Numbered from the stretch's first letter, positions 32,064-40,714 are shown. The stretch: 46,378 bases of DNA from an uncultured Bacteroidales bacterium (GCA_902776455.1 CACYQI010000025.1:1-46378); one strand, 5' to 3'. Program-made: numbers and translations. The notes: generated by a model from the letters alone, not told the origin.

Positions 32064-34007
32064 ATGAGCTACTTACGTTTCGACAAGACACTGATGACGA
32101 ATCTGCGCGAGTCGCTGCCGAAGGAGGTGCTTCGTTCGAACCGCTCGGGAGCTTACAGTTGCACGACGCTGGTGGATTGCAATACGCGCAAGTACCACGG
32201 GCTGCTCGTGGTGCCTGTGCCCGAACTGGACGACGAAAACCACGTCCTGCTGTCGAGCCTCGATGCGACCGTCATTCAGCACGGTGCCGAGTTCAATCTC
32301 GGCCTTCACAAGTACAATGGTGACAACTTTAGCCCTCGCGGACACAAGTACATCCGCGAGTTCGACTCCCTGCAAGTGCCTACCACCGTCTATCGCGTGG
32401 GCGGTGTCATCCTGAAAAGGGAGATGATGTTCCAGCACTTCGAGAACCGCATCATCATCCGCTATACGCTGGTGGATGCGCATTCAGAGACGACGTTAAG
32501 GCTGCAACCCTTCCTCGCTTTCCGCAGCGTCCGCGAGTTCACGCACGAGAACGCAGGGGTGAACCGTAACTACGACCTCGTGCAGAACGGCATTGCCACG
32601 TGCATGTATCGGGGTTATCCGACGCTCTACATGCAGATAAACAAGGAGAACGAGTTCGTGTTCCGTCCCGACTGGTACCGCGGACTTGAGTATCCGAAGG
32701 AACAGGAACGCGGCTACGCCAGCACGGAGGACCTCTACGTGCCGGGCTACTTCGAGTTCAACATCAAGAAGGGCGAGAGCGTGGTCTTCTCGGCTGGTCT
32801 TGAGGAGATCGACACCAGCACGCTCGCCGACCTGGCAGACTTCGAGGTGAGCGTCCGCACGCCTCGCGACAACTTCTACAACACGCTCGTCAACAGCGCC
32901 CACCAGTTCATCGTCCATCGCGAGCACGAGGACTACGTGCTGGCAGGCTATCCGTGGTTCAAATGCAGGGCCAGAGACATGTTCGTCTCGTTGCCGGGCC
33001 TGACGCTCACCAACAACGAGGTGGACAAGTTCGAGGCCGTGATGCATACCGCCGAGAAGGCCATCCGCGAGTTCATCGAGGGGAAGCCCCTCACAGTCAG
33101 CGTCACCGAGATAGAGCACCCCGATGTGTTGCTCTGGGCCGTATGGTGCATCCAGCAATATGCCGACCATACCTCGATGGAAAAGTGCATCGAGAAGTAC
33201 GGCCAACTGCTTTTGGACGTGATGGAATGGCTTCGTGCCGAAGGACATCCCAACTTCCACGTCGAAAAGAACGGGCTGGTGAGCTGCGAAGGCCGCGACA
33301 AGGCTGTGACCTGGATGAACAGCACAGCCGGCGGACATCCCATTGTGCCGCGAACAGGATTCATCGTAGAAATCAACGCCTTGTGGTACAATGCCTTGAT
33401 GTTCAGCATCGAGGTCTGCCGCATCATGAACGACAAGAAGTTCAAGGGACAACTTGAAGCTGCCGCCCAGCTCTGCGAGAAGAACTTCGCCCCGATGTTC
33501 TACAACGAATACGGCTACTTGTGCGACTACTGCGTCGATGGCTATCGCGACTACGACGTGCGCCCCAACATGGTCTTCGCCATTGCCCTCGACTACTCGC
33601 CCCTCGACCGGGTGCAGCAGAAGAGCGTGCTCGACTATTGCACGAAGGAACTCATCACGCCCAAAGGCATGCGCTCGCTCTCGCCGAAGAGCCACGGCTA
33701 CAACCCGATGTACGTAGGCCCGCAAGTGCAACGCGACTATGCCTATCACCAGGGAACCGCTTGGCCCTGGCTCGCCGCCTTCTACATGGAGGCCTGTCTG
33801 AAGATATTCCGATATAGCAAGCTGAGCTATGTGGACCGCTTGCTGGTGGGCTACGAAGAAGAACTCTTCTACCATTGCATCGGCACGATACCCGAGCTGT
33901 TCGACGGCAACCCGCCCTTCCACGGACGAGGCGCCATCAGCTTCGCCATGAACGTCTCAGGCATCATGCGCATCGTGAAACTGCTTGACAAATATAATGA
34001 AGAATGA
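32064..34007 (+). CDS. Glycogen debranching enzyme (amylo-alpha-1,6-glucosidase, GH133)
   Basis: A 647-residue cytosolic enzyme expected to hydrolyse alpha-1,6 branch stubs of glycogen. The N-terminal GDE domain (about residues 15-260) includes RSNRSGAYSCTTLVDCNTRKYHGLLVVPVPELDDENHVLLSSLD; the C-terminal (alpha/alpha)6 domain (about 285-645) has GYPWFKCRARDMFVSLPGLTL, TWMNSTAGGHPIVPRTGFIVEINALWYNAL, SPKSHGYNPMY and YHQGTAWPWLAAFYMEA, with conserved acidic residues in the catalytic region. First gene of a four-gene set with glycogen synthase, GH57 and ThiD-AraC. Confidence 0.93.
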   Translation: MSYLRFDKTLMTNLRESLPKEVLRSNRSGAYSCTTLVDCNTRKYHGLLVVPVPELDDENHVLLSSLDATVIQHGAEFNLGLHKYNGDNFSPRGHKYIREFDSLQVPTTVYRVGGVILKREMMFQHFENRIIIRYTLVDAHSETTLRLQPFLAFRSVREFTHENAGVNRNYDLVQNGIATCMYRGYPTLYMQINKENEFVFRPDWYRGLEYPKEQERGYASTEDLYVPGYFEFNIKKGESVVFSAGLEEIDTSTLADLADFEVSVRTPRDNFYNTLVNSAHQFIVHREHEDYVLAGYPWFKCRARDMFVSLPGLTLTNNEVDKFEAVMHTAEKAIREFIEGKPLTVSVTEIEHPDVLLWAVWCIQQYADHTSMEKCIEKYGQLLLDVMEWLRAEGHPNFHVEKNGLVSCEGRDKAVTWMNSTAGGHPIVPRTGFIVEINALWYNALMFSIEVCRIMNDKKFKGQLEAAAQLCEKNFAPMFYNEYGYLCDYCVDGYRDYDVRPNMVFAIALDYSPLDRVQQKSVLDYCTKELITPKGMRSLSPKSHGYNPMYVGPQVQRDYAYHQGTAWPWLAAFYMEACLKIFRYSKLSYVDRLLVGYEEELFYHCIGTIPELFDGNPPFHGRGAISFAMNVSGIMRIVKLLDKYNEE

Positions 34008-34009
34008 AA

Positions 34010-34080
34010 TTAAGAATTAAAAAAGAAGAATGAAGAATGAACATAATTCTTAACTCTTAATTCTTATCTCTTAATTAAGA
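34010..34080. repeat. AATTAAG heptamers in the glycogen operon
   Basis: AATGAAG/AATTAAG units at the left face CTTAACTCTTAATTCTTATC at the right, forming an AT-rich inverted repeat between the debranching enzyme and synthase genes. Confidence 0.65.
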
Positions 34081-34087
34081 CTCAGCA

Positions 34088-35392
34088 ATGAAAGTTCTAA
34101 TGTTCGGATGGGAGTTTCCTCCCAAGATATACGGCGGCCTTGCAGTGGCTTCCTATGGCATCACCAAGGGACTGAGCCTGCAGGGAGACGTCGAGACGAC
34201 CTTCTGTATGCCGAAGCCAACGGGACAGGAGGAGAAGTTCCTCAAGATAATTAACATGAGCCAAGTACCCGTCGTTTGGCGCGACGTATGGTACGACTAC
34301 ATCAAGGACCGCTTCGTAGGCCATACGGCAGAGGACTACTACCGCTTCCGCGACCACCTCTATGCCGACTTCAACTACCTGCAAGGCCTCGACGACATGG
34401 GCTGCATCGGCTTCGCTGGCGGCTACCCCGGCAACTTGCATGAAGAAATCAACAACTTCTCCATCATCGCCGGCGTACTGGCAAGGAGCGAGCAGTTCGA
34501 CCTCATCCATGCACACGACTGGCTCACCTACCCCGCTGGCGTTCATGCCAAAATGGTGAGCGGCAAGCCTCTCTGCATCCACGTTCACGCCACCGACTTC
34601 GACCGTTCGCGCGGCAAGGTCAACCCCACCGTCTATAGCATCGAGAAGAACGGCATGGACCACGCCGACTGCATCATGTGCGTGAGCGAGCTGACCCGGC
34701 AGACCGTCATCCATCAGTATCATCAAGACCCCCGCAAGTGCGTAGCCATGCACAATGCGGTCTATCCGCTCGACGAAGAGATTCGCAACATCGTGCCCAA
34801 CAAGAAGAAGGGCGAAAAGGTGGTGACGTATCTGGGCCGCATCACGATGCAGAAAGGCCCCGAGTACTTCCTCGAAGCCGCCAAGCGAGTGCTGGAACGC
34901 AGCCGCAACATCCGCTTCTGCTTTGCAGGCAGCGGCGACATGATGAACGCCATGATAGAGCTGGCCGCCAGCTACGGCATAGCCGACCGCTGCCACTTCC
35001 CTGGTTTCCAGCGAGGCAAGCAAGTCTATGAGTGCTACAAGAACAGCGACGTCTTCGTGATGCCCAGCGTTAGCGAGCCTTTCGGCATCGCTCCCCTCGA
35101 AGCCATGCAGTGCGGCTGTCCGTCCATCATCTCGAAGCAAAGCGGCTGCGGCGAGATACTTCGCAACGTCATCAAAGTCGATTACTGGGACATCGACGCT
35201 ATGGCCGACGCCATCTACAGCATCTGCCAGTACGACGCCCTGCACGACTATCTGGCCGAGGAAGGCATGAAGGAGGTTGACCAAATCACCTGGGAGAAAG
35301 TAGGCCTGCGCATCCGCGAGTGCTACAACCAGCTCACCTCCCGCGGATGGTTCGACAACGGAGATTACCTCAACGCAGTAAAGAACATCTAA
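34088..35392 (+). CDS. Glycogen synthase-like glycosyltransferase
   Basis: A 434-residue GT-B enzyme. N-terminal half: MKVLMFGWEFPPKIYGGLAVASYGITKGL with the KxGGL-like glucan/donor loop, and LIHAHDWLTYPAGVHAK. C-terminal half: VTYLGRITMQKGPEYFLEAAKR, FCFAGSGDMM, FPGFQRGKQVYECYKNSDVFVMPSVSEPFGIAPLEAMQCGCPSIIS, the donor-binding E-x7-E-like motif. Together with its neighbours this points to elongation of alpha-1,4-glucan from nucleotide-glucose in the cytosol. It could also be classed as a GT4/GT5 family member; acceptor not provable from sequence. Confidence 0.88.
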   Translation: MKVLMFGWEFPPKIYGGLAVASYGITKGLSLQGDVETTFCMPKPTGQEEKFLKIINMSQVPVVWRDVWYDYIKDRFVGHTAEDYYRFRDHLYADFNYLQGLDDMGCIGFAGGYPGNLHEEINNFSIIAGVLARSEQFDLIHAHDWLTYPAGVHAKMVSGKPLCIHVHATDFDRSRGKVNPTVYSIEKNGMDHADCIMCVSELTRQTVIHQYHQDPRKCVAMHNAVYPLDEEIRNIVPNKKKGEKVVTYLGRITMQKGPEYFLEAAKRVLERSRNIRFCFAGSGDMMNAMIELAASYGIADRCHFPGFQRGKQVYECYKNSDVFVMPSVSEPFGIAPLEAMQCGCPSIISKQSGCGEILRNVIKVDYWDIDAMADAIYSICQYDALHDYLAEEGMKEVDQITWEKVGLRIRECYNQLTSRGWFDNGDYLNAVKNI

Positions 35393-35440
35393 AGACCTTA
35401 AAGTCCCTAAAGTCCTTAAAGACCTTAAAGACCCTACACA
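35391..35440. repeat. 9-bp repeat run (AAAGACCTT/AAAGTCCCT)
   Basis: Five 9-bp units follow directly on the stop codon of the synthase. Reverse complement of the AAGGTCTTT family at 23482-23632. Confidence 0.75.
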
Positions 35441-35482
35441 TTATTATATTATTAAATGGCAAATGATTAAATAGTAAATGAT

Positions 35483-37027
35483 ATGAAAACTATTTGCTTA
35501 TACTTTGAGATACATCAACCCATACATCTCAAGCGCTACCGTTTCTTCGACATCGGCACCGACCACTACTACTACGACGACTACGAGAACGAGCGCGTCA
35601 TCAACGAACTCTTCGAGAAGAGCTACAAGCCTGCCTTGCAGACGATGCTCGACATGATTGAAGAGAATGGCAAAGCCTTCAAAGTGGCCTTCAGCATCAG
35701 CGGTGTCTCCCTGGAACTCATCGAGCAGTATGCTCCCGAGATGCTCGAACTCCTTGGCCGACTGGCAGCTACAGGCTGCGTAGAGTTCCTTGCCGAACCC
35801 TACAGCCACGGCCTTTCGTCGCTGGCAGGCCCCGAGAACTTCGTGGCCGAAACGAAGCGTCAGGCCAAGAAGATAAAGCAACTCTTCGGACAAAGTCCCA
35901 AGGTGTTCCGCAACAGCTCGCTCATCTACGACGACGAGATAGGTGCTATCGTGGCCGACATGGGCTTCAAGGGCGTGATGGTGGAAGGCGCGAAGCACAT
36001 CCTCGGCTGGAAGTCGCCGCACTACATCTACTCCTGCGCTCAGGACTCCCGCCTTTCGCTCATCTTGCGCGACTACAAGCTTTCCGACGACATCGGCCTT
36101 CGCTTCAACGACGCCTCCTGGTCGGAGTATCCCCTCATGGCCGACAAGTGGCTCAGCTGGGTAGCAGCTCTGCCCGAAGGCGAGAACGTGGTGGGCATCA
36201 TGATGGAGCTTGCTGCACTCGGCTACTACCAGCCCCTCGGCAGCCACATCCTCGACTTCCTCCGCGCCCTGCCGATGCTCGCAAAGGACATGGGCATCCA
36301 GTTCGCCACACCTTCCGAAGTGCTTGCCAAGAACAAGCCCGTCAGTCCGCTCGAAGTCACATATCCCGTCAGCTGGAACGACGAGGAGCGCGACACCAGC
36401 AGCCTGCTCGGAAACGGCATGCAGCGAGAGGCCTTCAACAAGCTCTACGACGAGAACATCGTAGGCCGCATCCTCGCTTGCCGCGACCGCCGCATTCAGC
36501 AGGACTGGGACCGCCTGCAGGCCACCGACAACTTCCGCTTCATGACCACCAAGAACAACGGCATGGGCAACAACCGAGGCATCTACGACAACGAGTACGA
36601 CGCCTTCACCAACTACATGAACATCTTGGGCGACTTCCTCAAGCGCGTCAAGGACATGTTCTCCGACTCTGTAGAGAACGACGAACTCAACAGCCTCTAC
36701 ACGCAGATAGCCAACATGGGCGAGGAACTCAACGTCAAGGACAACGAGATAAGTCGCCTGCGTGCTCGCCTCAAGAAGCTTGGCGATGCCGAGGAAGAGG
36801 AAGAAGTAGAAGCCTCTCCTAAATCCTCCCCTAAAGGGAAGGACTTAAAGCCTGCAGCCAAGAAGGCTCCGGCAAAGAAGGCAGAACCAAAGGCAAAGCC
36901 AGCAGCCAAGAAGGCTCCGGCAAAGAAGGCAGAACCGAAGGCAAAGCCAGCAGCCAAGAAGGCTCCGGCAAAGAAGGCAGAGCCGAAGGCAAAGCCAGCA
37001 GCTAAGAAAGCACCGGCAAAGAAGTGA
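35483..37027 (+). CDS. GH57 family protein with Lys/Ala/Pro-rich repeat tail
   Basis: A 514-residue protein of the Bacteroidetes glycogen cluster. The GH57 fold is indicated by CLYFEIHQPIHLKRYRFFD, EFLAEPYSHGLSSL and GQSPKVFRNSSLIYDDEIG, with SWNDEERDTSSLLGNGMQREAF later. The usual GH57 nucleophile Glu (in NTEL) is replaced by Ser in NSSL (residues 144-147), and the region of the acid/base Asp (MDYETFGEH) reads MMELAALGYYQ (240-250), so canonical activity is questionable. A coiled coil (about 400-435) is followed by SPKSSPKGKDL (repeat-encoded) and then PAAKKAPAKKAEPKAK units to the end. The stop overlaps the next start. Confidence 0.85.
   Translation: MKTICLYFEIHQPIHLKRYRFFDIGTDHYYYDDYENERVINELFEKSYKPALQTMLDMIEENGKAFKVAFSISGVSLELIEQYAPEMLELLGRLAATGCVEFLAEPYSHGLSSLAGPENFVAETKRQAKKIKQLFGQSPKVFRNSSLIYDDEIGAIVADMGFKGVMVEGAKHILGWKSPHYIYSCAQDSRLSLILRDYKLSDDIGLRFNDASWSEYPLMADKWLSWVAALPEGENVVGIMMELAALGYYQPLGSHILDFLRALPMLAKDMGIQFATPSEVLAKNKPVSPLEVTYPVSWNDEERDTSSLLGNGMQREAFNKLYDENIVGRILACRDRRIQQDWDRLQATDNFRFMTTKNNGMGNNRGIYDNEYDAFTNYMNILGDFLKRVKDMFSDSVENDELNSLYTQIANMGEELNVKDNEISRLRARLKKLGDAEEEEEVEASPKSSPKGKDLKPAAKKAPAKKAEPKAKPAAKKAPAKKAEPKAKPAAKKAPAKKAEPKAKPAAKKAPAKK
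36812..36850 (+). repeat. CCCTAAAGGG element inserted in the GH57 coding sequence
   Basis: GCCTCTCCTAAATCCTCCCC followed by TAAAGGGAAGGACTTAAAG encodes ASPKSSPKGKDLK in frame. The same sequence, in reverse on the plus strand, lies at 19059-19095 and 42440-42475, in the same reading frame of unrelated genes. Confidence 0.85.
36851..37024 (+). repeat. 48-bp coding tandem repeat
   Basis: Three 48-bp units (36851, 36899, 36947) and a 30-bp partial unit encode 16-residue PAAKKAPAKKAEPKAK blocks. The units differ at only a few bases, so copy number may vary between strains. Confidence 0.9.
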
Positions 37028-38154
37028 AGGTTCGCACGCCCATCCTAAGCATAAACGGCTCCGACAGCACTGGTCAGTCCGGCATACAGGCTGACATACA
37101 GACCATTGCTGCCTTAGGCGGCTATGCGGTAACAGCGGTAACGTGTATCAGCACACTTGCGACCAAGATGGAGCAAGGGGCAAGGGGCATGGGGCAAGAG
37201 GATACTGACATCCACAGCATTTCTCCTGCCCCTTGCCTCCTGCCCCTTGCCCCTGAGATTGTGGTGAAACAGGTTGAGCAGAGCATCTCCCTCCTTCATC
37301 CCAAAGCCATCAAGGTCGGACTGGTGGCGGACGGCGAGACGGTCAGACTGCTGCGCGACGAGGTGATTGCTTGCCGACGGCTTGTCGTTGCGCCTGGAAT
37401 CTTTGACGCAGACGGCAGGCAGATGGTGGGGGACGATGTCGTCGAGGCCATCAAGCGCCACCTCGTTCCCGAGGCCTTGCTTCTGATGCTCCGTTGCAGA
37501 GACGCAGAGAAGTTGCTCAGCATCAGCATCCTGACCGATGACGACATGCTGGAAGCTGCCCGACTGCTTCACGAAATGGGAGCCGAATGGGTGCTCCTTC
37601 GCGGCGGCCAGCACGCGAAAGGAAGGGTGACAGCGCTACTCTTTAACTTTTCAACTTTTCACTTTTTCACCTCCTACAACGTTGACGGCTGGCAGCGGCA
37701 CGGCGTGGCGGCGGCTCTCTCGGCAGCCATCACCACGCGCCTCGGCATGGGCGACGACGTGCCGACGGCCATTCGCAACGCCCACGACTTCATCCACTCG
37801 CAAGTCGTCTATGCGAAACCCGACGAGACGGGCGGCCGCGCCATCGACATCTACAACCGCTTCGTCTCGCTCGTTGCCGGACATTATCGCGAAGCCCACG
37901 ATGTCGCCTTCTACGCCGACCGCCTTTGCATCACCACGCGTTACCTCTCTGGAGTCACGAACAACGTCGTCGGCAAGTCGCCCAAGCAAATCATCGCCGA
38001 CTACCTGATGAGCGAAGCAAAGACCTACCTCGACACCACCCGCCTTAGCATTCAGGAGGTTGCCGACCGCCTCGGCTTCTCCTCGCAAGCCCTCTTCTGC
38101 AAGTTCTTCAAGGCCCAAGAGAAACGTTCTCCCAGCGAGCATCGAAGCGCCTAA
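37024..38154 (+). CDS. ThiD-like kinase fused to AraC-type DNA-binding domain
   Basis: A 376-residue fusion. Residues 1-270 are a HMP-P/pyridoxine kinase-type ribokinase domain: GSDSTGQSGIQADIQTIAALGGYAVTAVT, IKVGLV, VLLRGGQHAKGRVTALLF and GVAAALSAAITTRLGMGDDVPTAIRNAHDFI. Residues about 325-370 resemble an AraC helix-turn-helix: LDTTRLSIQEVADRLGFSSQALFCKFFKAQ...SPSEHR. Start is GTG 37024, overlapping the GH57 stop as GTGA. Between residues about 48 and 78 is an insert (GARGMGQ...APCLLPLAPE) encoded by an inverted GGGGCAA heptamer repeat (37171-37255). LLFNFSTFHFF (about 37635-37668) also matches a TTTTCAA-type repeat. Likely thiamin or B6 salvage coupled to regulation. Confidence 0.85.
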   Translation: MKVRTPILSINGSDSTGQSGIQADIQTIAALGGYAVTAVTCISTLATKMEQGARGMGQEDTDIHSISPAPCLLPLAPEIVVKQVEQSISLLHPKAIKVGLVADGETVRLLRDEVIACRRLVVAPGIFDADGRQMVGDDVVEAIKRHLVPEALLLMLRCRDAEKLLSISILTDDDMLEAARLLHEMGAEWVLLRGGQHAKGRVTALLFNFSTFHFFTSYNVDGWQRHGVAAALSAAITTRLGMGDDVPTAIRNAHDFIHSQVVYAKPDETGGRAIDIYNRFVSLVAGHYREAHDVAFYADRLCITTRYLSGVTNNVVGKSPKQIIADYLMSEAKTYLDTTRLSIQEVADRLGFSSQALFCKFFKAQEKRSPSEHRSA

Positions 38155-38179
38155 TCATTAAATTAATAATTAACGTGAG

Positions 38180-38325
38180 TTCTTCGGCAAGCCTCAGGCG
38201 CAGGCGGAGCGATGAAAACTAAAGGACATATAATTTATGGTAATTCTTCGGCAAGCCTCAGGCGCAGGCGGAACATGGGCAATTCATGGTAATTCTTCGG
38301 CAGTCGCCTCAGGCGCAGGCGGAGC
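38180..38325 (+). repeat. Three copies of the TTCTTCGGCAAGCCTCAGGC element
   Basis: Copies start at 38180, 38244 and 38293; the third reads GGCAGTCGCCTCAGG. The spacers have related TGGTAATT and AATTCATGG phrases. A single copy is at 3617, and a shortened reverse copy lies at about 42650-42675. No gene is visible from 38155 to 38485. Confidence 0.8.
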
Positions 38326-38485
38326 GTGTTTTATCTTTAACATATAATTACCATGTAATTGACCATTAATTATTTTTCGTCGAATTCGCGTTAATTAAGA
38401 ATTAAGAAAGAAGAATTAAGAATTACTCCTTCGCGAAGACTCTGGGCGTAAGCTTATTATGAATTGTGAATTAACAAAGGACGAC

Positions 38486-39433
38486 ATGACAACCCCTGAA
38501 CCATTATCAAAGCCGGCAGACACGAGCGGGAAAAGAATCCCGTATTTTGATTTGGCGAAGGGAGTCTGCATCCTGCTGGTCATGTGGTTCCACCTTGGCG
38601 TACACACCCCTTTCGACCCCTATCTCGATGCCATCCGCATGCCCCTCTACGTCTTCTTGTCGGGTCTGTTCTTCAAGACCTATGGCGGCATCCTGCAACT
38701 GATGCTCAAGAAGACGAAAAAGCTGCTCATTCCCTTCTTCTTCTTCTATCTCACGACATCGGTGCTGCTCCCCATCCTGGCACATAACTTGCTGGGAATA
38801 AACTTCGAGACCGGACAGGACTGGCGATTGCTTTATGCCTTCCTGACGTACCACGACTTCCCCAACATCCCGCTGTGGTTCCTTTGGGGGCTATTCATGC
38901 TGAACGTCGCTTTCTATGTGTTGCACCGCTTCATCAAGTCGGACATCCTTCTGGGACTCTGCTGTTTCGTGCTGGGAATCGTGCTGGGAAAAATTCTGTC
39001 GCTGCCTGCATCAATCAGTAAAGCCTTCGTTTACATCTTCTACTTCTACCTTGGCTATATGGCTACGCGACACGACATCATAGGCAGACTGCCTGTCCGG
39101 AAAGCCCTGCCCCTTGCGCTCCTCCTGTTCGTAGCGCTGGGCTTCTTCAATCCCGCCTCCGACGTCCTACTTTACATCCAGCAGACCCTGCTCTCCGTCA
39201 CGGGCGTACTGGCACTTCTGCTTCTGTGCAAAGTCATCAAGCATCTGCCTTACATCTCCTACGTCGGCAGGTACTCCATCATGCTCCTTGTCACGCACGA
39301 ACCGCTGATCCGGCTTTTGGATGTAGCCCACATTGGGAATCCCTATGTCTGCTTCCTGATTCTGACGGCATCGTATCTCCTCATCATTCCCTTCATGCGC
39401 CGCTACATGCCGTACGTCACGGCACAGAAGTAA
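38486..39433 (+). CDS. Acyltransferase family 3 membrane protein
   Basis: A 315-residue polytopic protein with about ten hydrophobic segments. RIPYFDLAKGVCILLVMWFHLGVH carries the family His near the end of the first segment; RMPLYVFLSGLFFKTYGG matches the conserved second loop, and YVGRYSIMLLVTHEPLIRL the last. Such enzymes transfer acetyl, succinyl or fatty groups to extracytoplasmic glycans. ATG 38486 is preferred because AAAGGA lies just before it; the frame extends to ATG 38459, whose codons come from an AATTGTG repeat. No partner gene is apparent. Confidence 0.88.
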   Translation: MTTPEPLSKPADTSGKRIPYFDLAKGVCILLVMWFHLGVHTPFDPYLDAIRMPLYVFLSGLFFKTYGGILQLMLKKTKKLLIPFFFFYLTTSVLLPILAHNLLGINFETGQDWRLLYAFLTYHDFPNIPLWFLWGLFMLNVAFYVLHRFIKSDILLGLCCFVLGIVLGKILSLPASISKAFVYIFYFYLGYMATRHDIIGRLPVRKALPLALLLFVALGFFNPASDVLLYIQQTLLSVTGVLALLLLCKVIKHLPYISYVGRYSIMLLVTHEPLIRLLDVAHIGNPYVCFLILTASYLLIIPFMRRYMPYVTAQK

Positions 39434-39570
39434 CAGCCACATCCGCGTTCCGCCCTCACAACCACGTTGATATGAGCGCGTTATGAACCATTAGTTTAGA
39501 GTGTAGAGTGTATGGAATCTCCCAACAATCTCAGGGGGATTCTCGACCCTCCCGAAAGGGGGGAGTTTAC

Positions 39571-39658
39571 GCTCCGTGGAGCGTGGGCCGATGCTCCGTG
39601 GAGCGTAAGCCGATGCTCCGTGGAGCGTGAGCCGATCCTCCGTGGAGCGTAAACTGAG
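39571..39658. repeat. Four-unit 22-bp palindromic array, opposite orientation
   Basis: Units at 39571, 39593, 39615 and 39637 with an exact 22-bp period share GCTCCGTGGAGCGT(A/G)AGCCGAT. Each contains GCTCC-GT-GGAGC, able to form a hairpin. Reverse-complement relative of 26111-26198. It is followed by GCCTCATTGGGCCTATT repeats (about 39667-39708). No gene lies between 39434 and 39748. Confidence 0.88.
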
Positions 39659-39748
39659 CCACATAAGCCTCATTGGGCCTATTAGCCTCATTGGGCCTAT
39701 TGGGTCCCTCAGGCTTCCACCTTTCACGGAAGAGAAGCCCCGTTTTTC

Positions 39749-40585
39749 TCATTGCAATCTGAGGGCGCGCGGGCTTCGGTGGATGTACTGGCTGATGATG
39801 TGGCTCAAAGGTGTCTGCCCGTCGGTGACGCGCTCCAGTATCATCCAGTCGATGCCGATTTCTGTATGCTGTTCTACGGCGATGCGGTCTTTCGACAGCC
39901 ACTTCACCTGATGGGTGACATCATTATATGTATAGGATTTCTTCCCGTCGTATGTGGCATTGACCACAAAGCCACCGCCTCTATCCACGCGCACGACGTG
40001 CTTCGGAGAGAGAATCATAAAGTCGTTGAAGTATCTGCTCTGCGTGTACTCTTCGTGCAGCTTGGGCAGTCGCTTCTTGACATCGCGAAGTTCGTCCACC
40101 ATGCCAATCATGCGCCAAGTGCCTGTCAGAGGGTTCTTGGCATCGACCTCAGCCTTGCCTGTCATCGCGTCGAAGCAGGCACGGCTCTCTGCCGTGTATT
40201 GCCCCGACTGGTACTTCTCGACGCACCAATCGTTTTCGGGGAAAATCATGTGACCTCGGTAGTCGCTCCACCATTTCTCCGAGAAGTGCTCGGCATTGCT
40301 GTCATAAATCAGGATGCTCTTGTCGTCGTCCGACTTCGGCTGGTCGCCCGTGTAGTTAAAGACTTGATGGTCGTTGTTGTTCATGCTGAAGACGTTGTTT
40401 CGCCCGAAGACGACCATGAGGGTCAGGCTGTCGGTGCAGATCTTGTACTGGTGGAAGGGGGAGTTCACTTCGCCGTTCTTGCCGACGAGCGTCATCAGCT
40501 TGTAGATGCCGCGAGGGTTCTCTGTCTGAGCCTGCACCGCGAGGCTGGCGAGAGCAAGCAGGATGGTTGTGAGAGTCTTTTTCAT
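39749..40585 (-). CDS. Exported hypothetical protein
   Basis: A 278-residue protein with signal peptide MKKTLTTILLALASLAVQAQ. After TENPRGIYKLMTLVGKNGEV the sequence contains two similar beta-rich halves: the first with LMVVFGRNNVFSMNNNDHQVFNY, the second starting NPLTGTWRMIGMVDELRDVKKRLPKLHEEY and containing DFMILSPKHVVRVDRGGGFVVNATYDGKKSYTY. The GxYKL/GTWRM starts recall lipocalin-like proteins of Bacteroidales, but I cannot assign a family. Single gene; the stop lies close to a 22-bp array. Confidence 0.7.
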   Translation of the reverse strand: MKKTLTTILLALASLAVQAQTENPRGIYKLMTLVGKNGEVNSPFHQYKICTDSLTLMVVFGRNNVFSMNNNDHQVFNYTGDQPKSDDDKSILIYDSNAEHFSEKWWSDYRGHMIFPENDWCVEKYQSGQYTAESRACFDAMTGKAEVDAKNPLTGTWRMIGMVDELRDVKKRLPKLHEEYTQSRYFNDFMILSPKHVVRVDRGGGFVVNATYDGKKSYTYNDVTHQVKWLSKDRIAVEQHTEIGIDWMILERVTDGQTPLSHIISQYIHRSPRALRLQ

Positions 40586-40645
40586 CGTGTCTGTGCTTTA
40601 AATCCGACTTCTATCTAACTAAACGTTATTTGTCCACTTTGCAGT

Positions 40646-40714
40646 AGGGGCCGACGCTTCCGAGCGTCGGTACGTTTGACTGTCAGACTCCGGCGCTTGG
40701 AAGCGTCGGCTCCT
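40646..40714. repeat. Near-perfect 21-bp inverted repeat
   Basis: AGGGGCCGACGCTTCCGAGCG and its partner starting CGCTTGGAAGCGTCGGCTCC differ at two positions and flank a 27-base centre. It could act as a bidirectional terminator for the flanking minus-strand genes or be a palindromic mobile repeat. Nothing else is seen between 40586 and 40851. Confidence 0.7.
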
